Shown here piece after piece: positions 26,601-34,134 of a stretch of 64,000 nt of DNA. The notes below the pieces were generated by a model that saw only the letters and a program-made list of their open reading frames with translations, was not told where the DNA came from and did no database searches. Numbering within the stretch: position 1 is the first letter of the stretch; the number at the start of each line of letters is the position of its first letter. A program made the translations under genes and the position numbers. Source of the stretch: Anaerolineaceae bacterium (GTDB taxonomy: Bacteria; Chloroflexota; Anaerolineae; Aggregatilineales; Phototrophicaceae); NCBI GenBank assembly GCA_028818375.1, contig JAPPOB010000010.1, positions 496,001 to 560,000 of the forward strand, written 5' to 3'.

Positions 26601-26780
26601 GTGGAAGACATCAGCAAGTACGCCAGCGATTTCGTCATGTACCTGAAGCAGCGCTACGAGGGTCGCGTGGTCACGGCGATCTGGTACGCCTGGGGCCATG
26701 GCATGGACAACGGCTTTGGCCTTGTCGACCGCGATGATTTGGCCCGCGAAGGCTTCACCGACGTCTTCATCAACCTTTAG
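23691..26780 (+). CDS. Multidomain protein: lysozyme/chitosanase-like N-terminus, five SH3-like repeats, C-terminal glycoside hydrolase
   Basis: 1029 aa from a GTG preceded by AGGAGA. Residues ~1-215 resemble phage-type peptidoglycan or chitosan hydrolases (SRFEGGSYQTCQTDDAG, then YGRFQFTLASG). Five SH3-like repeats of ~72 aa start near residues 250, 354, 467, 562 and 640. Each has the pattern 'V-P-RIRVR-QP-GE---L--GDVVEV------L-K-G--EWL-VRT--G-EGY'. Residues ~715-1029 form a (beta/alpha)8 glycosidase of clan GH-A type: acid/base Glu848 in QIWNEMDAH and nucleophile Glu960 in VWITEFGV. I see no signal peptide (MNEDIRIRAVAF), which is odd for wall-directed enzymes; export may be non-classical or the protein may belong to an injected or cell-lysis system. 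Neighbouring genes give no hint. Confidence 0.75.
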   Translation: MNEDIRIRAVAFSITSRFEGGSYQTCQTDDAGILSYGRFQFTLASGVLARVVDQYLDNSPSQIAASLKAYRSRIASRDARLRHESRLHDLLVAAGREPEMRQIQDDEARKNFWDPTLRVATQPRNLKTPLAHALLFDISINFGMGDGFLRMAEREFDVPERSRIDQNGLGESRLITRVAELRKLSHDRQAARDNLPGLRHRGDFWLNLVHAGDWQLHGDEKGEILVRSKSLQVRAPDLSAGDSAPGLEPDRFYVAPTEYRVRIREQPETGITLTMTGLGDVLESLEPHDATRDKVGNDHAWLHIRSLDGVEGYVSCMFLNVHQDPDPRHFLPPAPRQNTGPNIMTPYAAPVSAPLLVTPVEDRIRVRAQPVDGEMLDSISRGDVAEVLESRDSALGKLGVQDEWLRVRTTGGTEGYSAAWYLALHEADKTASTSSPGGNSTTGPKLARASASDKIPAATHLRAAMPEAQLFVSPAIHQLQVWSRPLEGEQIAVLEQNEVAVALEDLDAALGKVGRGGEWLFVRTPGGVEGYCDAGFLGVFDGSSPAPALAKSQGSEFPFDAPVYVTPTEDRIRVRLQPVDGEPIGTLSKGDVVEVMDSPPLALEKIGVQDEWLHIRTPSGTEGFTAAWFYALAESPEPPRLFVTPESERIRIRSAPVDGDPLAIVRPGDVLMVLDPYEEALSRIGREGEWLYVQSRDEVEGYTQAEHYIVVDKPQPIVGDNITGVNLDRYHRLGTPNPDRLGNMGWVRFNYNVSLNPELPYGNPERYGNRDIVKAYERFGPVINAYIDAGFKVIVVLAHQTYGEGTSDVWHRMDTRRWNLLSDRLAEMAAKIAVQYKGRGIVWQIWNEMDAHTGHRASVPLPPADYGRMLTKCITAIREADPEAMVITGGHCSGPHSGPDYARQTLEAMPRDLRPEGIAFHPYGRGPAFAAGKYRHFGLIDESLDAWARVMPGKPVWITEFGVLNADEEPVEDISKYASDFVMYLKQRYEGRVVTAIWYAWGHGMDNGFGLVDRDDLAREGFTDVFINL

Positions 26781-26789
26781 CAGAACGTG

Positions 26790-27827
26790 TCAGGATGCAG
26801 GCGCCCAGGTCAGCTTCCCTTCAGTCGCCACCGCGGCCAGCCGCCACATGTTGCCAGGGGTTAGCAGGAACAGCCCTTCTGCAGCCAGAATTCCCAAGAG
26901 GTCGGACCCGTCGGGCGACCACGCCAGCGCCGGTCCATCCAGAACAGACGCGGTCAGGCGGGACAAATCGCCCGTGACAAGATCGACCTGCCAGACGTTC
27001 CAGGGGTCGCCATGCGCCGTCACAGCGCCGGCAGATTTTCTGACCAATTGTGCCCTGCCCTGGCGTTCGCCGGAAGCGCTGAAAACGATCGCCTGGTCGC
27101 CAGGAGCGAATCGTGGCGAGGCAAGCGCCCGGAAGGTCGCACTGTTTACCAGTTCACGCGCCTGGCCGCCATCCGACCGGGTCAGCACCAGCCCCTGGGA
27201 CCCGTTTTCCGGGTCCGGGCGCAAATAGACCATTTGCGCGCCGTCAGAAGACATTGCCGCCTGTTCAGCGTTTGTCAACAGCAGGTGGCGGGCCCCGTCC
27301 AATTGCAGCCGCTCCACGTCCAGACGAATGGCCTGAGGCTCGCCTCCCTGCTCCCGTTGAACCCGCTGATGCGTGACCAGCAACCAGTCACCATCGGGCG
27401 ACCACCAGGGGTCGCGCCAGGACTCCAGAATGTCGGAACGGGTTACCAGGGGTCGCCGCTCTCTGAGAGGCAGGGTCATGAGCCACAGGTCAGTGCTGCC
27501 GGACTGGAAACCGGCCTCGGCAGGCGGCGCCCAGGCCAGCGCCAGCTGACTCCCATCCGGTGACGCGGCGACGTCGCTGACCAGGCTGCCTTCCGCCGGC
27601 AGCCACCATTGTTCGCTCAGGCCCGAGCGCAAGTCATGGCGCCACAAGCCGTCGAAACCCTGTGTGTAAAAAAGTTGCCCGCCGGCGTTCAGTTCCGCCG
27701 GAACCCGGTCGAGTTTCAGCAGGGCCATGCCCAGGCGCTCGACGACGCTGTTGCCGGCCATCAGCCACAGCAGCAACAGAGCGCCTGTCGCCAGGGGCCA
27801 GCGCCAGCGCCAGCGCCACCCGCGCAT
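26790..27827 (-). CDS. Membrane-anchored PD40/TolB-like beta-propeller protein
   Basis: 345 aa starting at ATG 27827. The N-terminus is the odd WRWRWRWPLATG followed by one helix (ALLLLWLMAGNSVV), which could be a signal anchor. The rest is a WD40-like propeller with repeated 'SPDG' strands: AASPDGSQLALAW, WWSPDGDWLLVTH, AMSSDGAQMVYLR and AWSPDGSDLLGI. Such proteins are extracytoplasmic scaffolds or sensors, and a specific role is not visible. It follows iolD by 8 bp and so is the last gene of the inositol operon by position. Confidence 0.7.
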   Translation of the reverse strand: MRGWRWRWRWPLATGALLLLWLMAGNSVVERLGMALLKLDRVPAELNAGGQLFYTQGFDGLWRHDLRSGLSEQWWLPAEGSLVSDVAASPDGSQLALAWAPPAEAGFQSGSTDLWLMTLPLRERRPLVTRSDILESWRDPWWSPDGDWLLVTHQRVQREQGGEPQAIRLDVERLQLDGARHLLLTNAEQAAMSSDGAQMVYLRPDPENGSQGLVLTRSDGGQARELVNSATFRALASPRFAPGDQAIVFSASGERQGRAQLVRKSAGAVTAHGDPWNVWQVDLVTGDLSRLTASVLDGPALAWSPDGSDLLGILAAEGLFLLTPGNMWRLAAVATEGKLTWAPAS

Positions 27828-27835
27828 GGCTTCGC

Positions 27836-29701
27836 CTACAGGTAGTAGCGTTCCTTCTTGCGGTCCTCTTCGTAAGCCGAGCGCGCCGCCTTCACGGCCT
27901 CGCTGTCCGAGACTTCGGCAACGGCCACGTCCCACCAGGACTCGTAGTTGCCAACCCGCTGATGACGGTCAACCTCAATCACGATGCATACGGGCCGGTT
28001 CCTTATCGTTTGCGCCTCGCGGACGGCATCCGCCAGTTCGTCACGGTTGGCGGCTTCAATCACGTGCGCGCCCAGACTTGCGCAGTTGGCAGCAAAGTCG
28101 ATGGGAAGAGTCTCACCGTCAAGATGTCCGGAACCCGTGCGATAGCGGTATTTGGTGCCGAAGCCGTCGCTGCCGACTGCGTTCGATAGCCCGCCAATAC
28201 TGGCGAAGCCGTGGTTGTCCATCACGATGAAAGTGACCTTGATGCCTTCCTGCACCATGGTCACCAATTCGCTGTTCATCATGAGGTAGGAGCCATCACC
28301 GACGAAGACGTAGACCTCCCGCTCCGGATCGGCCATGCGTTGCCCCATCCCGCCTGCAATTTCATATCCCATGCAGGAGAAACCATATTCGGTATGGAAT
28401 CCCCCGGGTTGGCTGGTGCGCCACAGCTTGTGCAGGTCGCCGGGGACGCTGCCGGCGGCACACATAACCACGTCCTCCGGTCGCGATAGCGTGTTGACCA
28501 CGCCGATGACTTCGCCCTGGCTGATAACCGGGCCGTGCTCGAGATTGTAAATGCGCTCCACCTCGGCGTCCCAGCCTGCATTCAATTGCGCGGCCCTCGC
28601 GCGATAGTCGCCATCCACCTGCCAGCCGGCCAGGGTGGGCGCGAGCTCCTCCAGCGTGACTTTGGCATCGCCGATCAATGGCAGCGCCAGATGCTTGTGC
28701 GCGTCGAATTCGCACACATTGACGTTGATGAAGCGCACATTTTCGTTTTGAAAGGCAGTCTTGGAAGCAGACGTAAAATCACTGAAACGCGTGCCCACGC
28801 CAATGACCAGATCGGCCTCGCGGGCGATGAGGTTGGCGCCCTCCGTACCAGTCACGCCAACGGCCCCCAGATTGAGGGGATGATCGTAAGGCAGCGCGCC
28901 CTTGCCCGCAAAAGTCTCCGTCGACGGGATGCCGGTCATTTCGACGAATTCGCGCAAGGCGCCGGCCGCCTCGCTGTAGAGTGTGCCACCGCCGGAAACG
29001 ATCAACGGACGACGACTCTCGCGGATCCATTCAGCCGCCTTGCGCAGGGCCGACGCATCCGGCCGGTTGCGCGGGACCTGCCACACGCGTTTTTCAAACA
29101 TCCCGGTCGGGAAATCAAAGGCCTCCGACTGCACGTCCTGCGGCAAACTCAAGGTGACGGCGCCGGTATCGGCGGGGGACAACAGGGTGCGCATCGCCTC
29201 CGGCAAGGCCGTGATGAGTTGCTCTGGCCGGTTGATGCGGTCCCAGTAACGCGAGAGCGGCCGAAAGGCATCGTTGACCGAAAAGTCCTGGGAGTGCGGC
29301 GATTCCACCTGCTGCAGCACCGGCGCCTGAATGCGCTCGGCAAAAATGTCGCCGGGCAGGAGCAGGACGGGCAAGCGGTTTACCGTCGCCACTGCCGCGC
29401 CGGTGAGCATGTTGGTCGCGCCTGGCCCAATGGACGAAGTACAGGCGAAGGTTTGCAGGCGATTTTTCGCCTTCGCATAGGCGATGCCTGCCAGCACCTG
29501 GGCCTGTTCATTGCGGGACTGATAGAATCGCAGCAAGCGCGAGTGTTGCTGCAGGGCCTGACCCAGCCCGGCCACGTTGCCGTGGCCAAAGATGCCCCAG
29601 GCACCGGCGAAAAAGCGTTGTTCCTGTCCGTCGCGACCGCTGTACTGGTTGGCCAGATACAATACCAGCGCCTGTGACGTTGTGAGTCGTGTCGTTTTCA
29701 T
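27836..29701 (-). CDS. iolD: 3D-(3,5/4)-trihydroxycyclohexane-1,2-dione hydrolase
   Basis: Thiamine-diphosphate enzyme that opens the ring of the inositol-derived diketone to 5-deoxy-glucuronate. 621 aa from ATG 29701 (GGGAG upstream). Three ThDP-fold domains: an N-terminal part with GIFGHGNVAGLGQAL and CTSSIGPGATNM, a central NAD/FAD-like domain (IGVGTRFSDFTSASK), and a C-terminal ThDP/Mg site GDGSYLMMNSELVTM...DNHGFASIGGL. These are hallmark IolD sequences. Cytoplasmic. It lies 16 bp after iolB within the inositol operon. Confidence 0.94.
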   Translation of the reverse strand: MKTTRLTTSQALVLYLANQYSGRDGQEQRFFAGAWGIFGHGNVAGLGQALQQHSRLLRFYQSRNEQAQVLAGIAYAKAKNRLQTFACTSSIGPGATNMLTGAAVATVNRLPVLLLPGDIFAERIQAPVLQQVESPHSQDFSVNDAFRPLSRYWDRINRPEQLITALPEAMRTLLSPADTGAVTLSLPQDVQSEAFDFPTGMFEKRVWQVPRNRPDASALRKAAEWIRESRRPLIVSGGGTLYSEAAGALREFVEMTGIPSTETFAGKGALPYDHPLNLGAVGVTGTEGANLIAREADLVIGVGTRFSDFTSASKTAFQNENVRFINVNVCEFDAHKHLALPLIGDAKVTLEELAPTLAGWQVDGDYRARAAQLNAGWDAEVERIYNLEHGPVISQGEVIGVVNTLSRPEDVVMCAAGSVPGDLHKLWRTSQPGGFHTEYGFSCMGYEIAGGMGQRMADPEREVYVFVGDGSYLMMNSELVTMVQEGIKVTFIVMDNHGFASIGGLSNAVGSDGFGTKYRYRTGSGHLDGETLPIDFAANCASLGAHVIEAANRDELADAVREAQTIRNRPVCIVIEVDRHQRVGNYESWWDVAVAEVSDSEAVKAARSAYEEDRKKERYYL

Positions 29702-29717
29702 CAGCGCACTCCCGGGA

Positions 29718-30614
29718 TTAAAGCTGCCGTCGGCCTGGCTCCATTCCCATGTCGACAATTGGCAGTCGCGGATCTGTCCAGGTCCAGCTGTCCTTCACCC
29801 AGGCATGTTCCGGGTCATCGCTGTTGGCCAGCGACTGGGCGGAACCCGCCAGGAAGTTCAGATAATAGCTTGTGTAACCATGGGCGCTGACGACCGGATG
29901 GTATCCCTCGGGCACCAGCACGACGTCGTGTTCCTGCGCCATCATGACGGCATCAATGCTGCGGTCGTCATTGTAAACGCGCTGGTAGGCATAGCCGCCG
30001 GGGCGATCGAACTTGTAGAAGTAAATCTCCTCCAGGTCCGCTTCCAGCAGGTTACCCTCCTCGTCCACGCGGTGCACGTCGTGCTTGTGACCGGGATAGC
30101 TTGACCAGTTGCCGGGAGGTGTATAGACCTCCACGGCGACGATGCGCTGGCAGTTGAAGCCAGGGGGAAGGATGCCGTTGATCTGGCGGGTGGCGTTGGC
30201 GCCGCCACGAATCTCGATCTCGCTGTCCAGCGGCGTCACCAGTTGCGCCGGATAGTCCTCGCCGGCCGGCACTTCGCAAATCGCCACTTCCAGTCCATCC
30301 GTCAGAGCTTCCAGTTCCCAGTCCGTACCCCGCGGCAGGTACACGGCCCAGGGCATGCCACTGAACACATTGGGACGTCGCCCGATATGCTCAAAGGTGG
30401 CGCGGCTGCTGCGCACACTGCATTTGCCGCCCAAAATCACAATCGCCACTTCCTTCTCACCGGTCGTGGCCGGGTGACGCTGGCCCCGGTTGAGGCGCAA
30501 GGCGTACATGCCAAGGTATTCCCAGCCTGCCCGGGCAGGGGTCACCCGCGCGAATTCGCCCGATTCACCCCGGTCACCGGACCGCACCAGCATGGTCTCT
30601 GCCGTGTAATGCAC
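29718..30614 (-). CDS. iolB: 5-deoxy-glucuronate isomerase
   Basis: Converts 5-deoxy-D-glucuronate to 5-dehydro-2-deoxy-gluconate. The bicupin family shows PPGNWSSYPGHKHD (metal-binding His residues), YFYKFDRPGGYAYQRVY and HDVVLVPEGYHPVVSAHGYTSYYLN. The start is uncertain. The GTG at 30614, just past the iolC stop, gives 298 aa and begins MHYTAETMLVRSG; an ATG at 30647 would overlap iolC by 17 bp. Upstream of that the frame runs antisense-free but inside iolC and is not credible. Confidence 0.92.
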   Translation of the reverse strand: MHYTAETMLVRSGDRGESGEFARVTPARAGWEYLGMYALRLNRGQRHPATTGEKEVAIVILGGKCSVRSSRATFEHIGRRPNVFSGMPWAVYLPRGTDWELEALTDGLEVAICEVPAGEDYPAQLVTPLDSEIEIRGGANATRQINGILPPGFNCQRIVAVEVYTPPGNWSSYPGHKHDVHRVDEEGNLLEADLEEIYFYKFDRPGGYAYQRVYNDDRSIDAVMMAQEHDVVLVPEGYHPVVSAHGYTSYYLNFLAGSAQSLANSDDPEHAWVKDSWTWTDPRLPIVDMGMEPGRRQL

Positions 30615-30630
30615 GCCTCCAGGTCCTCCC

Positions 30631-31644
30631 TCAGTCAAGCCCGCCATAGCCCGCAACGAAATCGTCGACTTCAGACATGGTGGGCATGAAGTCTGCGCAG
30701 CCGTGTTTCGTAACCACGATGGCGCCACAGGCATTTCCCAGGCGCGCCGAGCGGTACCAGCCCCAGTCGCGCACCAGGCCGTAAAGGAATCCCGCGCCAA
30801 AAGCGTCCCCCGCGCCAAGTATGTTATAGATCTCCACTGGGAAACCCGGCGCTTCGACAATCTCACCGTCGCGCAAATGGATGCGGGCGCCCTGGGCGCC
30901 GACCTTTTCCACGACTGCCTCCGGTCCGCTGTCGAGGATGCTGCCGATGGCAGCCAGGGTATCGCCCGTCACCCTGGCGTCGGAAACCTGCGAGTGGGTC
31001 AACTCCATTTGTTCCACACTGGACAAGGTGGCGGCGTTGATCTCGTCCTCTGTACCAATCACCACGTCGACCAGCGGCAGCGCCGAACGCGCCACAACGC
31101 CAAAGGCGCGAATATCAGACCACTGGTCGGGCCGAAAATCGATGTCGAAGACCACCCGGGCCCCGGATTGGCGCGCCAACTCGGCGGCAAACATGGTGGC
31201 GCTGCGGCTGGGCTCCAGGCTGAGGTTGGTGCCGGCAAACTGGAAGACCTCGCAGTCGGTGACGGGCGCGGCCAGCACGTCATCAATGGTCAGGTTAATG
31301 TCCGCGCAATTGTCGCGATAGTACTGCAGGGGAAAGCGATCCGGCGGTTCGATGCCCAGCAGGACACAACTGCTGCGCATGCCGGCCTTGCGCGGTATGT
31401 ACTCCGTGGGCACGCCCTCCTTGCGCAGAAAGTTCAGCAGAAAATCACCGACCGGGTCTTCACCGACTGCCGTGAGCAGAGCCGCCCTCGCGCCAAGCCG
31501 CGTGGCGCCGACACTGATATTGGTAGGTGACCCACCGACATAGGCTGCGAAGCTGTTGATATCGACAAACGGACTGCCCACGTCGTTGGAATACAGGTCG
31601 ATCGAACTGCGACCCATGTGCAGGCTTTGCCAACTCCTGGTCAT
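30631..31644 (-). CDS. iolC: 5-dehydro-2-deoxygluconokinase
   Basis: PfkB/ribokinase-family kinase, 337 aa from ATG 31644 (GGAG upstream). It phosphorylates 5-dehydro-2-deoxy-gluconate before aldol cleavage. The IolC-specific N-terminus HMGRSSIDLYSNDVG is present, as is the substrate-binding AYVGGSPTNISVGATRLG and the catalytic PfkB signature ILGAGDAFGAGFLYGL. It lacks the DUF2090 aldolase domain fused to IolC in many proteobacteria and actinobacteria, so cleavage must be done by a separate aldolase. The LacD-type gene at 47.4 kb is one candidate. Confidence 0.93.
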   Translation of the reverse strand: MTRSWQSLHMGRSSIDLYSNDVGSPFVDINSFAAYVGGSPTNISVGATRLGARAALLTAVGEDPVGDFLLNFLRKEGVPTEYIPRKAGMRSSCVLLGIEPPDRFPLQYYRDNCADINLTIDDVLAAPVTDCEVFQFAGTNLSLEPSRSATMFAAELARQSGARVVFDIDFRPDQWSDIRAFGVVARSALPLVDVVIGTEDEINAATLSSVEQMELTHSQVSDARVTGDTLAAIGSILDSGPEAVVEKVGAQGARIHLRDGEIVEAPGFPVEIYNILGAGDAFGAGFLYGLVRDWGWYRSARLGNACGAIVVTKHGCADFMPTMSEVDDFVAGYGGLD

Positions 31645-31665
31645 GTCTGCTCCACAGTTCTGCAC

Positions 31666-32700
31666 CTACGCCAGGGGATTATAGAACGCGTTCTCAATCT
31701 CTTCCATGCGAACCGGTCGGCCACGCTCATGGGACAGGAAGGCGGCCGCGCCCATCACCACCGGCATGCGGCCATCAAATCCATCCACCTCTATGGGTGT
31801 GCCCTCGGTCAGGGCCCGCACAAAAGACTCCATTTCCCGCGCAAAGCTCTCCGTATAGCGTTCCATGAAGAATTCATGGGGCGGGTCGCGGCGGATACTC
31901 GCGCCGTCGCTGATCGTCACAGCGTTGTCGTAGCGATTGTCGGTCTTCGCGGACCCGCCGCTGCCAAAGACCTCCACTCGCTGGTCGTAACCGAACACCG
32001 CCTTGCGACTGTTGTCAATCATCCCCAGCACGCCGCTTTGAAAGCGCATGATGAGCAGCGTGGTGTCAAGGTCACCCAGGTCGGCAAGCTCCGGCACAAT
32101 GTTGATGGTACCGGTGGCGTAAATCTCCTCGATTTCGGAGCCGATCAGGTAGCGCGCCAGATCAAAGTCGTGCACAGTCATGTCCACGAAAATGCCGCCG
32201 GAGTTGCGCGTGTAGGACATGGGCGCCGGGTAGGGATCCCGACTGATGATGTGAAGGATATGGGGATCACCGATTTCTCCACTCTCAATCGCCTGACGAA
32301 CACGCCTGTGGTTGGGGTCAAAGCGGCGGTTGAAACCTACCTGCAACCTGACGCCGGCGTCCTTCACTGCCGCCAGCGCCTGGTCAATGCGCGCCACGTC
32401 CAGGTCAATGGGCTTTTCGCAGAATATGTGTTTGCCGGCGCGCGCGGCTTCCTCCATCAGGGGGGCATGGGTGTTGGTCGTCGTGCAAATGATGACCGCA
32501 TCGATCGACTCATTTTCCAGTACTTCCCGGTGATCTTTTGTGTGTCGCGGGATGCCAAATTCCTGCGAAGTTTCCGCGGCCACGTTGCCAAAGGGATCGG
32601 CGATGATCTCGATTTCTGCGTCGGGAATCCGCGCTGCAAGCGTTTTCAAATGCGTTTGGGCGATGCGCCCTGCCCCCAGCAATCCCAGCTTTACGCTCAT
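31666..32700 (-). CDS. iolG: Inositol 2-dehydrogenase (Gfo/Idh/MocA)
   Basis: Oxidises myo-inositol to scyllo-inosose with NAD. 344 aa. The N-terminal Rossmann loop GLLGAGRIAQTHLK is followed by the EKP motif CEKPIDLD (catalytic Lys), FNRRFDPNHRRVRQ and SGGIFVDMTVHDFDLARYL with the catalytic Asp/His pair, the typical IolG order. ATG 32700. It is placed 21 bp upstream of iolC and 37 bp downstream of the small membrane gene. Confidence 0.92.
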   Translation of the reverse strand: MSVKLGLLGAGRIAQTHLKTLAARIPDAEIEIIADPFGNVAAETSQEFGIPRHTKDHREVLENESIDAVIICTTTNTHAPLMEEAARAGKHIFCEKPIDLDVARIDQALAAVKDAGVRLQVGFNRRFDPNHRRVRQAIESGEIGDPHILHIISRDPYPAPMSYTRNSGGIFVDMTVHDFDLARYLIGSEIEEIYATGTINIVPELADLGDLDTTLLIMRFQSGVLGMIDNSRKAVFGYDQRVEVFGSGGSAKTDNRYDNAVTISDGASIRRDPPHEFFMERYTESFAREMESFVRALTEGTPIEVDGFDGRMPVVMGAAAFLSHERGRPVRMEEIENAFYNPLA

Positions 32701-32737
32701 GGCGACACCTTCTCCACCAGAACAGCCACGTCTATTT

Positions 32738-32980
32738 TCAGGCCCCCTGCGTCAGGAGCACGCTGCCGGCGATTGACAATGCGCCCATCACGGTGCAACC
32801 GATCGCATAGCGCAGGGCGACGCGGTCCCAGTCTGCCGGCTGTTCGGGATTGCGCCGACGCCAGGCGCGCTCAAGCCTGAGCAGGCGCCACAGGCGCTGC
32901 GGATCGAAGCGACCCAGGTAAGCGATACCCAGGAACAGGCAACCGCCAATGAACAGTATCGGGTCAGGGTTAATGTTCAT
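32738..32980 (-). CDS. Small two-helix membrane protein
   Basis: 80 aa with two hydrophobic segments (PILFIGGCLFLGIAYLG and YAIGCTVMGALSIAGSVLL) around a strongly basic centre (WRLLRLERAWRRRNPEQ). Its ATG overlaps the iolM stop by four bases, which supports real translation. No family recognised. It may be a membrane-associated accessory of the operon. Confidence 0.6.
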   Translation of the reverse strand: MNINPDPILFIGGCLFLGIAYLGRFDPQRLWRLLRLERAWRRRNPEQPADWDRVALRYAIGCTVMGALSIAGSVLLTQGA

Positions 32981-34134
32981 CCCGGCAACAGGATGATCTT
33001 GGCATCCTCACGGCTCTCCAGACGCCGAAAGGCGGCTACAGCGTCATCCAGCGGCAGCCGCTCGCTGACCATCACCCGCATGTCGATGCGCCCGGCGGTC
33101 ATAAGGCGTATCACGTTCTGGAAGACTCCCTTGCCGGCATGACCCAGCGAACCGGCCAACTGAACGCCGCGCTGTTTGTAGGTGACGATGGGCAACAGGG
33201 GTCGTTCTCCGCCCATGCCAATGTCGATAATTGTCGCATTGACCGCCAGGCAAGAGTCAAGGGGTTGCAGCGTCCTGTCCGCATACCCGGCGCACTCAAC
33301 TACATAATCGATACCCCTGCCGCGAGTCAATTCCAGCAAAGACGCATTCAGGTCTACGTCCGCAGGGTCCAGCACCTGGGACGCGCCCATGCGCATGGCG
33401 ATCGCCCGGCGACTGCCGGAAGGATCAACGACGATCACCTGGCAGGCGCCGGCGGCGATGGCCAGCGCTTCCGCAGCGAGGCCGATGGGTCCGGCCCCAA
33501 AGATGACCACGTGATGCCCTGGCAACCAGGTGCCGCTGCGATTGAACAGGCCCTGGTAGGAGACGCCCGTGGGTTCCACCATGGCGCCCATGACCAGCGC
33601 TTCCTCTTCGCTTCCGAGCGCATCGGCGAGTTCATCCAGCTTCCAGCAGTAGCGTTCCCGCACGGCGATGAACTCCGCCATGGCGCCTGGAATGGTGAAG
33701 CCAATCTCTCCCATGTATTCGCAGTGGTTGACGAAGCCCTTGCGACAGGAGATGCACTCGCCACACCACTGAATCTCTTCCACGGCCACCAGATCGCCGA
33801 CGCGAAGATCGCGCACGTCCTCGCCAGTCTCCACCACCCGTCCGGCAAACTCGTGACCCAAAATGTTGGGGGCCGTGGCATAGCCCGGGTAAATCATATA
33901 GTCATCGCAGTCAGCTTCGTACATGTGCATGTCCGAGCCGCAGATGCCGACCGCAGCCACCTGAACGCGCACCTGGTCCGTCTCCAGCGCGGGCTCGGGA
34001 ACCTGACCCAGTACGATTCGCGGGTTGCGCCACACCATGTGGGCGTTGCGGATGTTGCGCGTCTCGAGTTCACGCTCGTCGGGCCTGTATTCCGGGCGCG
34101 GCGCCCATTCCGCGTGGAGTGTCAGGGCCTGCAT
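32977..34134 (-). CDS. iolM: scyllo-inosose 3-dehydrogenase-like zinc alcohol dehydrogenase
   Basis: 385-aa medium-chain dehydrogenase/reductase. Catalytic zinc ligands are in GICGSDMHMYE and LGHEF; structural zinc cysteines in WCGECISCRKGFVNHC; Rossmann loop in FGAGPIGLAAEAL. The long N-terminus (MQALTLHAEWAPRPEYRP), the insertion DYMIYPGYATAPNILGHEF and the end KGVFQNVIRLM resemble Thermotoga maritima TM0412 (IolM), which oxidises scyllo-inosose to a diketo-inositol. Other Zn-dependent polyol dehydrogenases are possible. It overlaps the SDR gene upstream by 13 bp and the small membrane gene downstream by 4 bp. Confidence 0.8.
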   Translation of the reverse strand: MQALTLHAEWAPRPEYRPDERELETRNIRNAHMVWRNPRIVLGQVPEPALETDQVRVQVAAVGICGSDMHMYEADCDDYMIYPGYATAPNILGHEFAGRVVETGEDVRDLRVGDLVAVEEIQWCGECISCRKGFVNHCEYMGEIGFTIPGAMAEFIAVRERYCWKLDELADALGSEEEALVMGAMVEPTGVSYQGLFNRSGTWLPGHHVVIFGAGPIGLAAEALAIAAGACQVIVVDPSGSRRAIAMRMGASQVLDPADVDLNASLLELTRGRGIDYVVECAGYADRTLQPLDSCLAVNATIIDIGMGGERPLLPIVTYKQRGVQLAGSLGHAGKGVFQNVIRLMTAGRIDMRVMVSERLPLDDAVAAFRRLESREDAKIILLPG

